This document shows, piece by piece, positions 34,700-44,877 of a stretch of 64,000 bases of DNA (position 1 is the first letter of the stretch; each line of letters opens with the position of its first letter). Source of the stretch: Macrosoma leucophasiata (Eukaryota > Arthropoda > Insecta > Lepidoptera > Hedylidae); contig JAWQUS010000027.1 of the NCBI GenBank assembly GCA_036365455.1, forward strand, positions 18,836,501-18,900,500, given 5' to 3'. Under the pieces are notes generated by a model. It saw nothing but the letters and a program-made list of their open reading frames with translations. It was not told where the DNA came from and searched no databases. A program made the translations under genes and the position numbers.

Positions 34700-35095
34700 C
34701 TACCCATCATTTAAGAGTCCCAGGTTATAAGGATACGCAATAAAGGCAATATACTCCTCATAATCCTAGCGAATAAAATTTATGTGATACGTAACCTAAT
34801 TTTAAATGTACGTGCCTAATAAAACTCAAGCTTTATCATCTTATTCAACGGTTTATGTCTTATGCTATCATAAAATAAACTACCTCTTTTTATGGACAGG
34901 TTTTCCTGATCAAGATGTTCCAAGTCACGGGGAAGTAAATGATTTATTAAATACAGAAAAGGATGCGCCTTGAATAATGCCGCTTCATATCTAATGGAAT
35001 GGACTCAAATATTTTTTAATACTACCGATTAAACATATAAACATAATTATGCTGGTGTCGGGACGAGGGAAAGCGTCCTTCTATAAGAACATTTT
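34700..35095. other. Non-coding stretch, nothing recognised
   Basis: No gene or repeat was recognised. Confidence 0.3.
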
Positions 35096-35099
35096 TTCA

Positions 35100-35275
35100 T
35101 CATCAATGCAATTAGTGCAGTCAGTCCACCGAATAATGGCGATCAAACCATTCCAAATAGCGGTAGTACCTAAGTGGAATAATGCAAGATAGTCAGCAGC
35201 GTCCTGCGATAAAACTACCGCCAGTTCGATCGCCAATTCGCATGCCAAGCGTGGCGATTATGGAATATAGATACC
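35100..35275. repeat. Interspersed repeat H, copy
   Basis: GATAAAACTACCGCCAGTTC, GATCGCCAATTCGCATGCCA and AGCGTGGCGATTATGGAATA match copies at 38065-38225 and 46140-46240. Confidence 0.65.
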
Positions 35276-35552
35276 TATATAATTACCAGCTTTTGTCCAC
35301 CTTCGCACGCGTGTACCTATTTTTTTATAAAAAGATCAAGGCGATCACTGGTAGATACATATTATTAAGATAAAAATAAAAAAAAACACAATTCACGCTA
35401 AGTGACACCTCAGTTACGGGTGTAGGAGTATAAAAATGGTAATAAAGATGAACTTATAACACATAATGACACAGTGTCATACCTGCGTTATTCGAATTAC
35501 AAAAATAAATAATAATTCAATATGAAACGCATTTATAAATATGCATGGCGAG

Positions 35553-35620
35553 TTCTTTAAAATAAAATATATTTCACAAGCATTAACACATGCTTGTGAA
35601 ATATATTTTATTTTAAAGAA
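35553..35620. repeat. Perfect 30 bp-arm hairpin
   Basis: Arms 35553-35582 and 35591-35620 are exact complements around the loop TTAACACA. The right arm is the beginning of a T element. The left arm is an extra inverted copy of the same end. Confidence 0.92.
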
Positions 35621-36010
35621 AAATGGAAAGAAAAATTTGACTTCAGGCGAGACTCGAACTCGCCATGCAGCATGTGTTAATGCGAAATAATATAAAAACA
35701 ATTATTAAGGGTAAAAGCGACTTCTTTACGATATTCAATAAACTGTAAAGTCTATTATATCGGTTGCCTAACTAGCATGGTTGGTAATAGATGGCGCTAC
35801 TGCTACCATAAAGCAAGGAAATATATGTGAAGGAAAGATTTGACAAATCGGGCAGGACTTCAGTAGCTCAATTGGAAGAGCGGCTGGACTAGATTCCCAG
35901 TAGGCCGCGAGTTCGAGTCTCGCCTGAAGTCAAATTTTTCTTTCCATTTTTCTTTAAAATAAAATATATTTCACAAGCATGTGTTAATGCGAAATAATAT
36001 AAAAACAATT
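35581..36010 (+). mobile_element. T element copy 1 (tRNA-like sequence inside inverted repeats)
   Basis: The left arm (35581-35664: ACATGCTTGTGAAATATATT, AAGAAAAATGGAAAGAAAAA, GACTTCAGGCGAGACTCGAA) is the complement of the right arm (about 35905-35989). The arms contain the 3' half of the tRNA-like sequence that stands complete at 35856-35932. The middle has GGTTGCCTAACTAGCATGGT and AGATGGCGCTACTGCTACCA, shared with copy 2. A further end-like piece, GCATGTGTTAATGCGAAATA then ATATAAAAACAATT, occurs at both 35670-35703 and the right boundary. There is no protein frame. Confidence 0.8.
35856..35932 (+). tRNA. tRNA-like sequence in T element copy 1 (probable pseudo-tRNA)
   Basis: The 7 bp acceptor stem GACTTCA/TGAAGTC is perfect, followed by A. 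The D stem is GCTC/GAGC with A box TAGCTCAATTGG. The T arm is GCGAG-TTCGAGT-CTCGC, giving B box GAGTTCGAGTC. The anticodon arm is irregular: GCTGG/CCAGT closes a 9 nt loop ACTAGATTC. If an A-C pair is allowed, the 7 nt loop CTAGATT would give anticodon AGA. One unpaired C lies between T stem and acceptor. A T5 run follows 5 nt downstream, a typical pol III stop. It is likely transcribable but not an ordinary tRNA. Confidence 0.6.
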
Positions 36011-36014
36011 GAAA

Positions 36015-36665
36015 TATCTACCTATTCGATATTTTTTTATTTAATGGTCTTTTCAATACCTAATATGTATGGTGAGAAGTAAATAATAAAACTAATTATA
36101 TTTATTTAGAAAGCTAATGAAAATAAAAACAGTCTGTGTGTAGGTACGCACGTAAGAAGTTATACTTCTTTAGCGTAAGAATCCAATACAACAGAAAAAA
36201 ACAAAACGACAAAAAAGTTTAGCAACTAACTTCAGAATGTCACTTTTATCTGTCGTTGTGCGCGCGCATCTGAATAATCACTCTCATCAGTTTTTACAAC
36301 CGCGCCAAAATAAATATATAACTTCAATAATCCACAAAACAAGATCAAATCTTGTTCATTTAATTATTTACGGGGCACGCCTACATTTGCTGTCACGAAA
36401 TCTCTGGGGTCCAACAAATTGGCTCTTTCTCACATTCGAGTACCTCGAACATAATGAAGGGTCGTCCCAGTTCCCGAAGGCGGACTGCAACGTCGCAGTT
36501 AGGAAGTCATCTTCAAACGGATTGGATTTCCCCTTTCGGAGGGTTTCGAATATCAACACAATAGAATTATATAAATCGGAACCTCGAAATCTATATCTGT
36601 ATATCGATATTCTAGTCGTGTTAGTTACACCATTTTATTACTCAAATTCGTCTGGACCAATTTTT
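36015..36665. other. Non-coding or unknown stretch with a 150-codon open frame
   Basis: The plus-strand frame 36237-36689 is the longest uninterrupted non-element frame in the region. It shows no motif, has hydrophobic low-complexity ends and runs into the poly-T of a SINE. An antisense frame (36559-36368) is equally open. I treat both as chance. Confidence 0.3.
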
Positions 36666-36669
36666 AAGA

Positions 36670-36934
36670 TTTTTTTTTTAATGTTATAAAAGTGGCAAAC
36701 AAGCGTGCAGTTCACATTGATGTTAAGTGATGACTGCAGCCTATAGACACCCACACAATGACCAGAGGTCAAAATGCAAATGCGCTGCCACTCCTGAGGC
36801 ATTAGGTGTTATGCCTCTGTGCCGGAAATTACAGAGCCGTACATTACCACCTGACCGGAACACGATAGTGCTGAACACTACCATTTAACGGCAAGTATAT
36901 GAGGTAATGCGGTGGTGCCTACGCCCGCGAGCTC
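36670..36934 (-). mobile_element. SINE-A copy, lacking its first ~20 bp
   Basis: It is collinear with the other copies from the poly-T through CCTACGCCCGCGAGCTC, then stops and is followed by unrelated GAATTTAG (5' truncation in minus-strand sense). It differs from the 31028 copy at only a few positions. Confidence 0.85.
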
Positions 36935-37042
36935 GAATTTAGTGTTTTTGGATTCGTATTCGTCGGGAATAACGTAATAAGTATTAAAATATGATATTAA
37001 TATGATATTATGATAGTTAAACATCAGTTTTAACAAAACGCA

Positions 37043-37326
37043 TTTTTTTAATGTAATGTAAGTGCAAACAAGCATGCAGTTCACATTGATGTTAAGTGAT
37101 GACTGCAGCCTATAGACACCCACTCAAAGACCAAGGTCAAAATGCAGATGCGTTACCATTCCTGAGGCCTAACGTATTATACCTCTGTGCCGGAAATTAC
37201 AAGGGCATACATTACCACCTGACCGGAACACGACAGTGCTGAACACTACCATTTAGCGGCAAGTATCTTAGGTAATGCGGTGGTGCCTACGCCCGCGAAC
37301 TTCGTCACTGGAGCTCCACCACCAGT
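37043..37326 (-). mobile_element. SINE-A copy, full length
   Basis: Intact from the poly-T to CTCCACCACCAGT. It lies only ~110 bp from the preceding SINE-A in the same orientation. Confidence 0.87.
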
Positions 37327-37617
37327 AGAAAGGAGTGAGTTTCTTGTTTTTCAATTATTTTTTTTTTAAATATTTATATTTTATACTAACATACCAACAA
37401 AGTTACTTTTTGAATGCATCCCTCAGTCAACGTGAAGCGTGTCACATTATGAACACATCTGAATGGAAAGCGAAATGCGTTGAACTAGGGAAAGGTAGGG
37501 CGCATCGATAACAAATTAGGTCATGGTCTGTACCGTCACAGGGAATTCTTGTGAACTGCGCCTTTGATTAGAGAGGTGTGGTGTTACCTTATAGATTAGC
37601 CTATTCATTTTTAAATA

Positions 37618-37914
37618 ACTAGCTGTTGCCCGCAACTCCGCCCGCGTGTATGTCGCTTTTCGCGTAACCTGTGGAAACTACAATTATCCAGACCTATAAT
37701 AGACTTATAGCAGTGAATTTGAAATAATACTTGCATACGTTAATTAATTCTAAAGAATTCTGAAGTAAGTCAGCGCCATCCAGGTTTTATGAAACCTCAA
37801 TAGATGTCGTTGTCTTACTGGGCGTATGCCCAGTGCCCACATTCTGACTTCGTCAGGGTAGATACTGAGCAATCATAAATTCGCACGCGGATGAAGTCGT
37901 GGGCACAGCTAGTT
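37618..37914. mobile_element. MITE family F (~297 bp)
   Basis: The left end ACTAGCTGTTGCCCGCAACT...CCCGCGTG pairs with the complement of the right end (ACTAGCTGTGCCCACGACTT...CCGCGTG). Ends of this type are very common in lepidopteran genomes (from memory). It has no coding capacity. Confidence 0.7.
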
Positions 37915-38064
37915 CTAAATATGATTCAAGTCTTCTTTTTGTATTATTGGAATGATTATACCTCTCAAAATTAATTCGGCAACGCTGCTACCCTACCGGC
38001 TATGGTTTGACTGCCATTGTTCCGTTGACCTACTGCACTACCGGAAGAATTCTAAGAATTCTCC

Positions 38065-38225
38065 TCGACTAGTGGGCGGTCGTCACGTATCGATGCCAGG
38101 CGACAACACTAATGCGTGATGGGAAGCAGCATCCCACGATAAAATACCGCCACTGCGATCGCCAATTCTCTTGCCAAGCGTGGCGATTATGATATATTCT
38201 CTCTTAATGACGCACACCACTTGGA
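38065..38225. repeat. Interspersed repeat H, copy
   Basis: GCGTGATGGGAAGCAGCATC, AAATACCGCCACTGCGATCG, CAATTCTCTTGCCAAGCGTG and ATTCTCTCTTAATGACGCAC match the other H copies. Confidence 0.65.
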
Positions 38226-38566
38226 CATGCTTGGGTGATGACAATAATTAAGTCATACTGGATCTTCAAAATTGGAGCATATAATTATAATTTAATGTGT
38301 TCTTAGGTTTTCGCGAGCTTCACTCGCGTGGAGTGGAGGATATCGTCGACTACGTCCGGATAAAGACAAATTTTACCCTTGAGACTCGAGCGGTTGGAGT
38401 CTAGCCATAAAATTAATTTCAATTCTTTTTTGGTAAGGGTCCCGACACCTGCCCTGCCGACTTATACAAAGCAAGAGTTCTAGCACAGTATTATTTCGAA
38501 ATTCCGGGGACAACTTCCTGATGACAAACCGCGTATCACGTCGCCGTCATCACGTGACAGTTAAAG

Positions 38567-38690
38567 TAATTGTTACATTGCACATCCTTCTCTAACTTAA
38601 GGAAATCTGTTAAAGTTAGAGCAGGATGTCAAATGTAACAATAACTTTAACTTTAACAAATGATGTGGTGCAACCCAGGCTTAGTGTTAG
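38567..38690. mobile_element. MITE family E, copy
   Basis: CTAACTTAAGGAAATCTGTT, GCAGGATGTCAAATGTAACA and GGTGCAACCCAGGCTTAG share order with 57425-57545. The right end GGTGCAACCCAGGCT is the complement of the family's left end. The left end is degraded. Confidence 0.65.
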
Positions 38691-38699
38691 TTTAAATAA

Positions 38700-39095
38700 A
38701 TATGTATGTTAGTTTTAAGGTATATATTTGTATGTGCCTTTTGTTTCTCTTTTCGTGTTCAATTGTTGCCTGAAATAAGGAAACAAAAAAAAAACATTAC
38801 ACAAAACATTTATTACACTTAGTTTTATCTTTGTGATATTCTTGACTTTACATATATTTTTTATCCTTTTTTTATTCGTATTTCAATAAAGAATATAAAA
38901 AAATTGTCCGGTTGAAAAATAACAATTCCTTGCAATTGTTTAAACAATTTCAGTTTAAACAAAATGGCACGGGGTTGCCCCATGGCAACATGTATTTATA
39001 TCATCAGTAGGACCATTTCAAGAGGATCGCATAAAAAAATTGAGGTGGAATAATTTTCGGTACTCATGCGCCGATTCCTCCTGGACTATTCTGAT
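38700..39095. other. AT-rich non-coding stretch, nothing recognised
   Basis: No gene or repeat was recognised. Confidence 0.3.
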
Positions 39096-39102
39096 AAAAT
39101 GT

Positions 39103-39196
39103 TTTTTAAAATCAACTCGACGTTTCGGACGCTTTTTTCAGTCTGCCCGGGATCACGGAAGCTGTAAAGCTACCGAAATGTCAAGTTGATTTAAAA
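39103..39196. repeat. Small foldback repeat
   Basis: TTTTTTAAAATCAACTCGAC then GTTTCGG pairs imperfectly with CCGAAATGTCAAGTTGATTT then AAAAAA, around a ~35 nt centre (CTTTTTTCAGTCTGCCCGGG...). Confidence 0.65.
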
Positions 39197-39561
39197 AAAA
39201 AAAATAGTTTAATATACCTACGCGAGATACTCATAAAAATAGTTTTATTTCACTTATTATACTAACATATAAAATAACTTAATTGTTTTTTTTTTCAAAT
39301 TTTTACACGTCAAAGTCTCATTGTATCCAAAATCAATCTGCATTGTAATGTTCCTTATTTAGACATCGCCGGAAAAAAACCTCCAAAACTGCGGGGCCAT
39401 GACCTTTTATTGCGTACCTAAACCGAATCGCTATTAGCTTTGTCTCGTTTCTTCATACACACTGATGACGGTGCCAAAATTTTGTATAATTTGTATCTAT
39501 TTAATAATACAAGGTTTAGCCCGCGACTTGGTCCGCGTGCACTTTTAATCATTACAAATTG

Positions 39562-39849
39562 TTTTTTTTTTAATGTAATGGAAGTGGTAAACAAGCATGC
39601 AGTTCACATTAATGTTAAGTGATGACTGCAGCCTATAGAAACCTACACAAAGACCAAGGTCAAAATGCAGATGCGTTACCACTCCTGAGGCATTAGGTGT
39701 TATGCCTCTGTGCCGGAAATTACAGGGCCGTAAATTACCACCTGACCGGAACACGATAGTGCTGAACACTACCATTTAGCGGCAAGTGTATTAGGCAGCG
39801 CGGTGGTGCCAGCGCCCGCGAGCTCGTCACTCGGAGCTCTACCTCCAGT
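39562..39849 (-). mobile_element. SINE-A copy, full length
   Basis: It runs from the poly-T run to GAGCTCTACCTCCAGT. Its 5' half differs slightly (GGCAGCGCGGTGGTGCCAGC). Confidence 0.85.
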
Positions 39850-39985
39850 CAATAAAAGTAGCCTATAGGTATGTTAAAAGATATGATTAGTAAATAATTG
39901 TAGCCTATAGCTATGTCATTCCAATGTATATGTTAGTAAATAATTGTAGCCTATAGCTATGTCATTCCAATGTATAACCTGTATT
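39850..39985. repeat. Short tandem duplication, ~55 bp
   Basis: TTAGTAAATAATTGTAGCCT followed by ATAGCTATGTCATTCCAATG occurs twice in a row, with a partial third copy (AGTAGCCTATAGGTATGTTA) at the left edge. Confidence 0.85.
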
Positions 39986-40398
39986 ACGGTAAAGTTTCAT
40001 CCAAATCCGTACAGCAGTATTTTTGTGAAAGAGTAACATGCATCTATATTCGCAAACTTTCGCATAGATCATAATATTAAGTAGTAGGATAGACACAAAT
40101 GAAAAAAAATATTGTCAGTCCCTAAATTAAATAACATTAAGACTTCATGTGCCACTGCCACGCTGGGTTCGATACCTGGGACGGGACAGAAGTGTAATTA
40201 GGATTTTATCGTTTTCCGGGAGTTACCCAATGCTATCATCGAAGTTTGCCAATGTGCCCGGATATATCAAGAAGCTCGCTATTAGGTAGCGAATTAAATG
40301 AAGCAAAACTGACGAATCCTATATAGGGTCCTGGGTTCGATTCCCCAAATATAGCACATTTTCCACCTCACAAAGTGTCCATATGATCAAGCGACCTG

Positions 40399-40630
40399 TT
40401 TTTTTTAAATGTTATGATAGTGGCAAAAAAGCTTGCAGTTCACATTGATGTTAAGTGATGACTGCAGACTAGACTTTAGACACCTACACAAAGACCAGTG
40501 GTCAAAATGCAGATGCGCTACCACTTCTCAGGCCTAAGGTTTTATGCCCCTGTGCCGGAAATTACAGGGCCGACATTACCACCTGAGCGGAACACGGTAG
40601 TGCTGAACACTACCATTTAGCGGCAAGTAC
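40399..40630 (-). mobile_element. SINE-A copy, 5'-truncated
   Basis: It is collinear from the poly-T to CCATTTAGCGGCAAGTACCA. The first ~60 bp of the element (minus-strand sense) is missing. Confidence 0.82.
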
Positions 40631-40639
40631 CAGTTACCT

Positions 40640-41012
40640 GATAGTACACACGATGTCAATTAGGTAACTCCAATATTAATAAGACAGTAAATTCTAAGGT
40701 TTCCACAACTTGATTAGAAACTTGTTGCAATATAGGTAATAATAATATGTGTTTATTTTGTCAGTCCCCTGGTCTCGTGGTAACAAAAACTGGTTTTGCA
40801 TCCACTGTAGGCGGGCAGACAATGATTCATTGTGAGTAATGAAATAATTTATTGAGATTCAAATGACCCATACGAGACCGTGTCATCGCATATTTCAAGT
40901 GATTCTGATGTATATGATCATCAGATTTACAAATAGGTGCATTTTGTGCCCTTGCAAATCCTTAATGGAATTATTTAAGTTCTCAAGGCTTTAACTCTGG
41001 ATTATAATCATA

Positions 41013-41046
<34 letters not shown>

Positions 41047-42260
41047 TTATAGCTATAATATTTTTATCATCATGCATAATTTATAATCGCTGCACAATTT
41101 CCTGAGTGTACATTTGTCAGGAATTGATCTCCTTTTTAACCGACTTCAAAAAAATGCGGAGGTTCTTAATTCGTCCGGATGTTTTTTTTATGTATGTTTT
41201 CTATTTTATTTTAAGAAATATAAATAATTATGTAACTCGACATGGTACCTAATTGTTAATTACTTTATTAGCTTTTTTTACAATTTTTTTTATATAAACC
41301 TTGTTAGTTGGTATTTGTTACATAAACTGCAAGAAAACTAATCAAGTCTGGAAATAATACAACTACCATGTTTGATGAAAGAAAGTCAAAATAAATAAGC
41401 GTTATTTATTAATGTACAGTCATTAATATTAATCACTGTAAGGCATGGGAAGCACGCTGAGGGGTGAGAAAGACCATTTACCCCTTATTGTTTCTGTAAT
41501 TAGCCCAGGATGATTTTGGGAAATTCGAACGTCGTCTACAAACCTACTGCGGGCATAACTAGGTCAGCTGGGTGGGACGTGTACAATGTTTCACTATTTT
41601 TTTTTTAATTTTGCAAGTATTTCACAGAAACAGCTGTTCCCTAAAGAATATTTGGTACATTTATAATTTGAAAGTGAACTTTAAGAATACCATGTGAATA
41701 TTTACTTACTAGAAAAATAAAACCATATTTTTTAACAAAAATAATCCATTCTTTTAATATTCAGATGTAGATAGCTACAGAAGTTAGCTACCAAAGCTCG
41801 ACTGCGCTATGACCGCTTCTTGAAGGCAATATGCAAGTATGCATGCTAAGTATGTATGACTAGTATGACTATAAAATATAGTCACGTAATATTACATTAA
41901 AGTATTCAATAAGGGCAGCCATTATGTAAAGGAACGTCAGGGTATGGCGCTGTATATTTTAATAACCATACATCATATTGGTAATAAAGCTGTGACGTCA
42001 TCGTGCATAGTAATGATCCATCCGTGCCCCGAGCTATTTACTTAATCTCTCCAGACACGAGAAAAATATGACAATTGGAATTCAATTGTGTCTCGCCGCC
42101 GGTGGCCGTACGATCCTTGAAGGATTAAGATAATCTTCGTTCTAATCTTATTAGAAGAGTAATGTTAGCATATTGTGAATCAGAAGAAGATATTAGGCCT
42201 TCTTCACCTTAGCCACTGGCTAATAAAGTTACATTTGCTGGTTAAAATTCCTTATTATGC
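40640..42260. other. AT-rich non-coding stretch with simple repeats
   Basis: A (TA)n tract at about 41018-41044 is the clearest item. At 41140-41210, TAACCGACTTCAAAAAAATG then GGAGGTTCTTAATTCGTCCG is a motif that I recall from many lepidopteran repeats. No gene was recognised. Confidence 0.45.
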
Positions 42261-42266
42261 ACTTTT

Positions 42267-42373
42267 TATAGGTATGTATGTATCTTCACGCCAGGTCCCT
42301 AACGGGGTAGGCAGAGAGTGTAGAGCGCCAGACATCCCGGTTCTGACAAACCTCTCGTGCTCTCGTCTTTTTA
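42267..42373 (-). mobile_element. LINE family D 3' fragment
   Basis: GTATGTATCTTCACGCCAGG, TCCCTAACGGGGTAGGCAGA and GTGTAGAGCGCCAGACATCC match the copy at 4954. It is strongly 5'-truncated. Confidence 0.8.
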
Positions 42374-42379
42374 TAGGTG

Positions 42380-43015
42380 TTTAATTTATTTTACAAAGTG
42401 ACATATGCAATAGCAGACGACAAACAATTTGCGTCGACAAATAATGTGTATGTATATACCTATCAGACATTCAGTACAAATAGCTCAAACAATTAGATTT
42501 ATCTACGTATCTAAAGGTTCTACTGTTGTATTACCTTTTCATATAAAACAATTACATTTCATAGTAGAAGCGATACTCTTAAATATCAATTTTGCTAATG
42601 GATTACAATTCATTAGAGCAGTTAAAGCAAACCCAGTCGTTTGGCACATATAACGAAGTTTTAGCGCTAGTACGCGTATTTAAGTGCAATTTGCGCGACG
42701 GGTGTTACCGCTAATCGGTCTTTATGGATCGTTCTTGACGGTATTTTAACTAACACCGCCGAACTTTGTAAATCACGCTCGTTTGTGTACTCCGAAATAG
42801 TTCCGTCAACATAAAAAGCAGCCCTAAAATGTTCAATTGCAATTATTATTGTGAATCAAACTTTTTATCGATTGCTATAACTTTTTTTTCATTTAGCTTT
42901 TAGTAAATGATGGCTTGTTTTATTCATTGACAGTCAATCACGTAACGATTGGCAAACACAATTACAATTGATCATATTCAAGCTACTTAGGTAACCAGGA
43001 GAAGGTATACAGAAA
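42380..43015. other. Non-coding stretch, probable start of slowpoke intron 1
   Basis: No repeat was recognised in the ~640 bp downstream of the slowpoke splice donor. One open frame (42429-42653, +) has no motif. Confidence 0.35.
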
Positions 43016-43025
43016 TGGGACTCAC

Positions 43026-43343
43026 CAGTATTCGTCCGGTGGTGGTTTGACCGGAGATCAGTTCGCCGGCCCAGTCCTTGGCCTCGGTCATGAAGGTGCC
43101 CTCGAACTCCTGTTTGCCCTGGCGCGCCGCCTTCTGCTCCTTCTGCTTCGGGTCGTTGGGCGCGAGCTCGGGCTCCCGGCGGCAGCAGACGAACGCGCAC
43201 GCGCGCCATACCAGCACCACGAGCAGCCCCGCGAGGAACGTGAAGATCGACGACAGCAGGAAGCACCACCATTTTCGGACGCTGAGGCAATCATTATTTT
43301 CTTCAGGGTGCGCGGTTGTCGCGTCTTCCTCGGACGAAGCCAT
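43026..43343 (-). CDS. slo: slowpoke (BK channel alpha subunit), first coding exon
   Basis: Slowpoke is the large-conductance, voltage- and calcium-activated potassium channel of nerve and muscle membranes. This exon encodes residues 1-106. A short acidic N-terminus (MASSEEDATT...) is followed by the S0 membrane helix at about 25-47 (WWCFLLSSIFTFLAGLLVVL). A CC pair at 53-54 matches the palmitoylated S0-S1 linker cysteines known in mammalian BK. A conserved linker ends FEGTFMTEAKDWAGELISGQ then TTTGRIL, just before S1. The donor is ATACTG|GTGAGT (GT at 43025-43024), phase 0. The ATG at 43343 is the only one ahead of S0 in this frame and has a purine at -3. The N-terminus is shorter than in Drosophila (from memory). 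S1-S6, the pore and the RCK domains must lie further along the minus strand. None was recognised here, so intron 1 probably exceeds 43 kb. Confidence 0.95.
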
Positions 43344-44150
43344 TCCCCGAGGGCGCGAGGCATTCAGACAGGCGCGCCATGCACGTGCAGCGAGGCGCGC
43401 GCTCGCACGCCGGCCCGCGCGCGACTGAGCGCCGAGCCGAAGACCTGTCGAGAGAGTCCGCGCCCGCGCCCGCGTCCACGGCCACTGCGCGCCGCTCGAT
43501 GCCCGCTCCCGCTGCTCGCTCCGTCACTCCGCCGCTCCGCCACTCCGCCGCTCCGCCGCTCGCCCGCCGCGCGATCGATCCGCGCCCGCGCCTGCGCGCC
43601 CGCTACCGCCCGATCATCCTCGCCCGCCCCGCCTCTCTTCTCTTCTCTGCTGGACCCGTCGCGCTCCCCGCGATATCACTAACCTTGGACCGTGCCCCGG
43701 CCACCGCAGCCCCGTTCCACTCGATGATTGATGCCCCTCGACACTTTGACGTCCAACACTGGGCCCTGACCCGATGGTTTTGTTCCAATTTTGACTTGTT
43801 TTCCCGAACGATCGCGCCTTCGATGATCCTCTAGGTCGTCGTGTACACTCGTCGTGCCTATCTTTTCCACGGTTTAGACATGTCGCTCGTGTTTTCACTA
43901 GACCCGATATTGTTGCGGTCGTTCCGAGTAACACAGCCTTCCGACTAAACTTAGCACGGACGATATGTCACGCGAGGCGGTGTTGCCGCGAGTGAAATTA
44001 CAACGCACGTTAAAGAATTGTGATTATTTCGTGGGGAATGCGGAGGTTTGGGAGAGGTCAACGCATCCCGCTCGCGTAGCACTCCGCCGCCCTCTGTTTG
44101 CGTCACTGGGCGCTACAAACTCGTAGACGTCTACGACAGCGCTACGGCTA
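43344..44150 (-). promoter_or_regulatory. GC-rich promoter and 5' leader of slowpoke
   Basis: About 0.8 kb upstream of the slowpoke ATG is strikingly GC-rich, with runs of CGCC/CCGC. Its CpG density is unlike the rest of the window, and it gives way abruptly to AT-rich DNA near 44150. Several long open frames on both strands (43047-43834 +, 43934-43088 -) are products of this composition. A palindrome GTAGACGTCTAC lies near 44122-44133, and TTTGCGTCACTGGGCGC near 44097 contains a CRE-like half site. No TATA box was identified. Position and composition support a promoter; the transcription start is not determined. Confidence 0.6.
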
Positions 44151-44159
44151 ACTGGAACG

Positions 44160-44870
44160 TTTTGTAGAACTACGTTTTAAGTCGTTCCTTTTTTTGGTTT
44201 TGATATTTTCCATTTTTTATCATCAAAATTGAATTAATTTGAACAAAAATATTGAAATTATCAATGATTTTATGTTTTTTCTTTTACGACTCAATTATTA
44301 GATATTTTGTGTATCTGTGTCATACTTTGTTTAGCCTGGGAAATAATCGAAGGAAGCAGTTTGTGGACGATTATAAACTGACATGATATGGCATAATGGG
44401 CTTGTGATGTTTGTATCTAAAACAAACTAATGTTAAATCGACATTTTACTTTAAGGTGATAACAATGGCAAGCTTTCGATAGGTTTATGAAAAAAAAAAT
44501 ACGTTCTCATTCTTAAAACTCTTCTTTTTTGCTTTCCGTGTTTATTATTTATTTTTATTGTTAAAAATAGTGTCGCTTTACTTGACTAGCATTCCCCAAA
44601 AAGGAATATTACCTAAGGATTTTTATTCTAAATGGATGTTCTCGAAAATCTAATCTCATTACAGTAATTCTTAATATTACAGGTTTTAATTTTTTTCTAC
44701 TCATAAAATGAATTCGATCTCCACATAGGTATGTATTTTTAGGAGTTATACGATATAGCCACCTTTGCTTTGTCTTATATCTATAGCACTTTTGTATATC
44801 GATTAAGACAAGTAAAAATTTCAAGAGATTGTTTTATTTTTCCTATCTATAGTAGTACCTACTCTAATTT
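44160..44870. other. AT-rich non-coding stretch, nothing recognised
   Basis: No gene or repeat was recognised upstream of the slowpoke promoter. Confidence 0.3.
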
Positions 44871-44877
44871 AAAAAAA

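Noticed and set aside
35856..35932. Functional serine or suppressor tRNA
   Set aside because: The anticodon arm has a 9 nt loop or a mismatched closing pair, an extra base follows the T stem, and a serine tRNA would need a long variable arm. It is kept as tRNA-like only.
43047..43834. Long plus-strand frames of up to 211 and 172 codons
   Set aside because: They lie in the GC-rich island antisense to and upstream of the slowpoke exon. Arg/Ala/Pro-rich translations in several frames at once are explained by base composition.
43614..43934. Minus-strand 106-codon frame upstream of slowpoke
   Set aside because: It could be an upstream frame in the leader, but it overlaps other open frames, has no motif and sits in the GC island.
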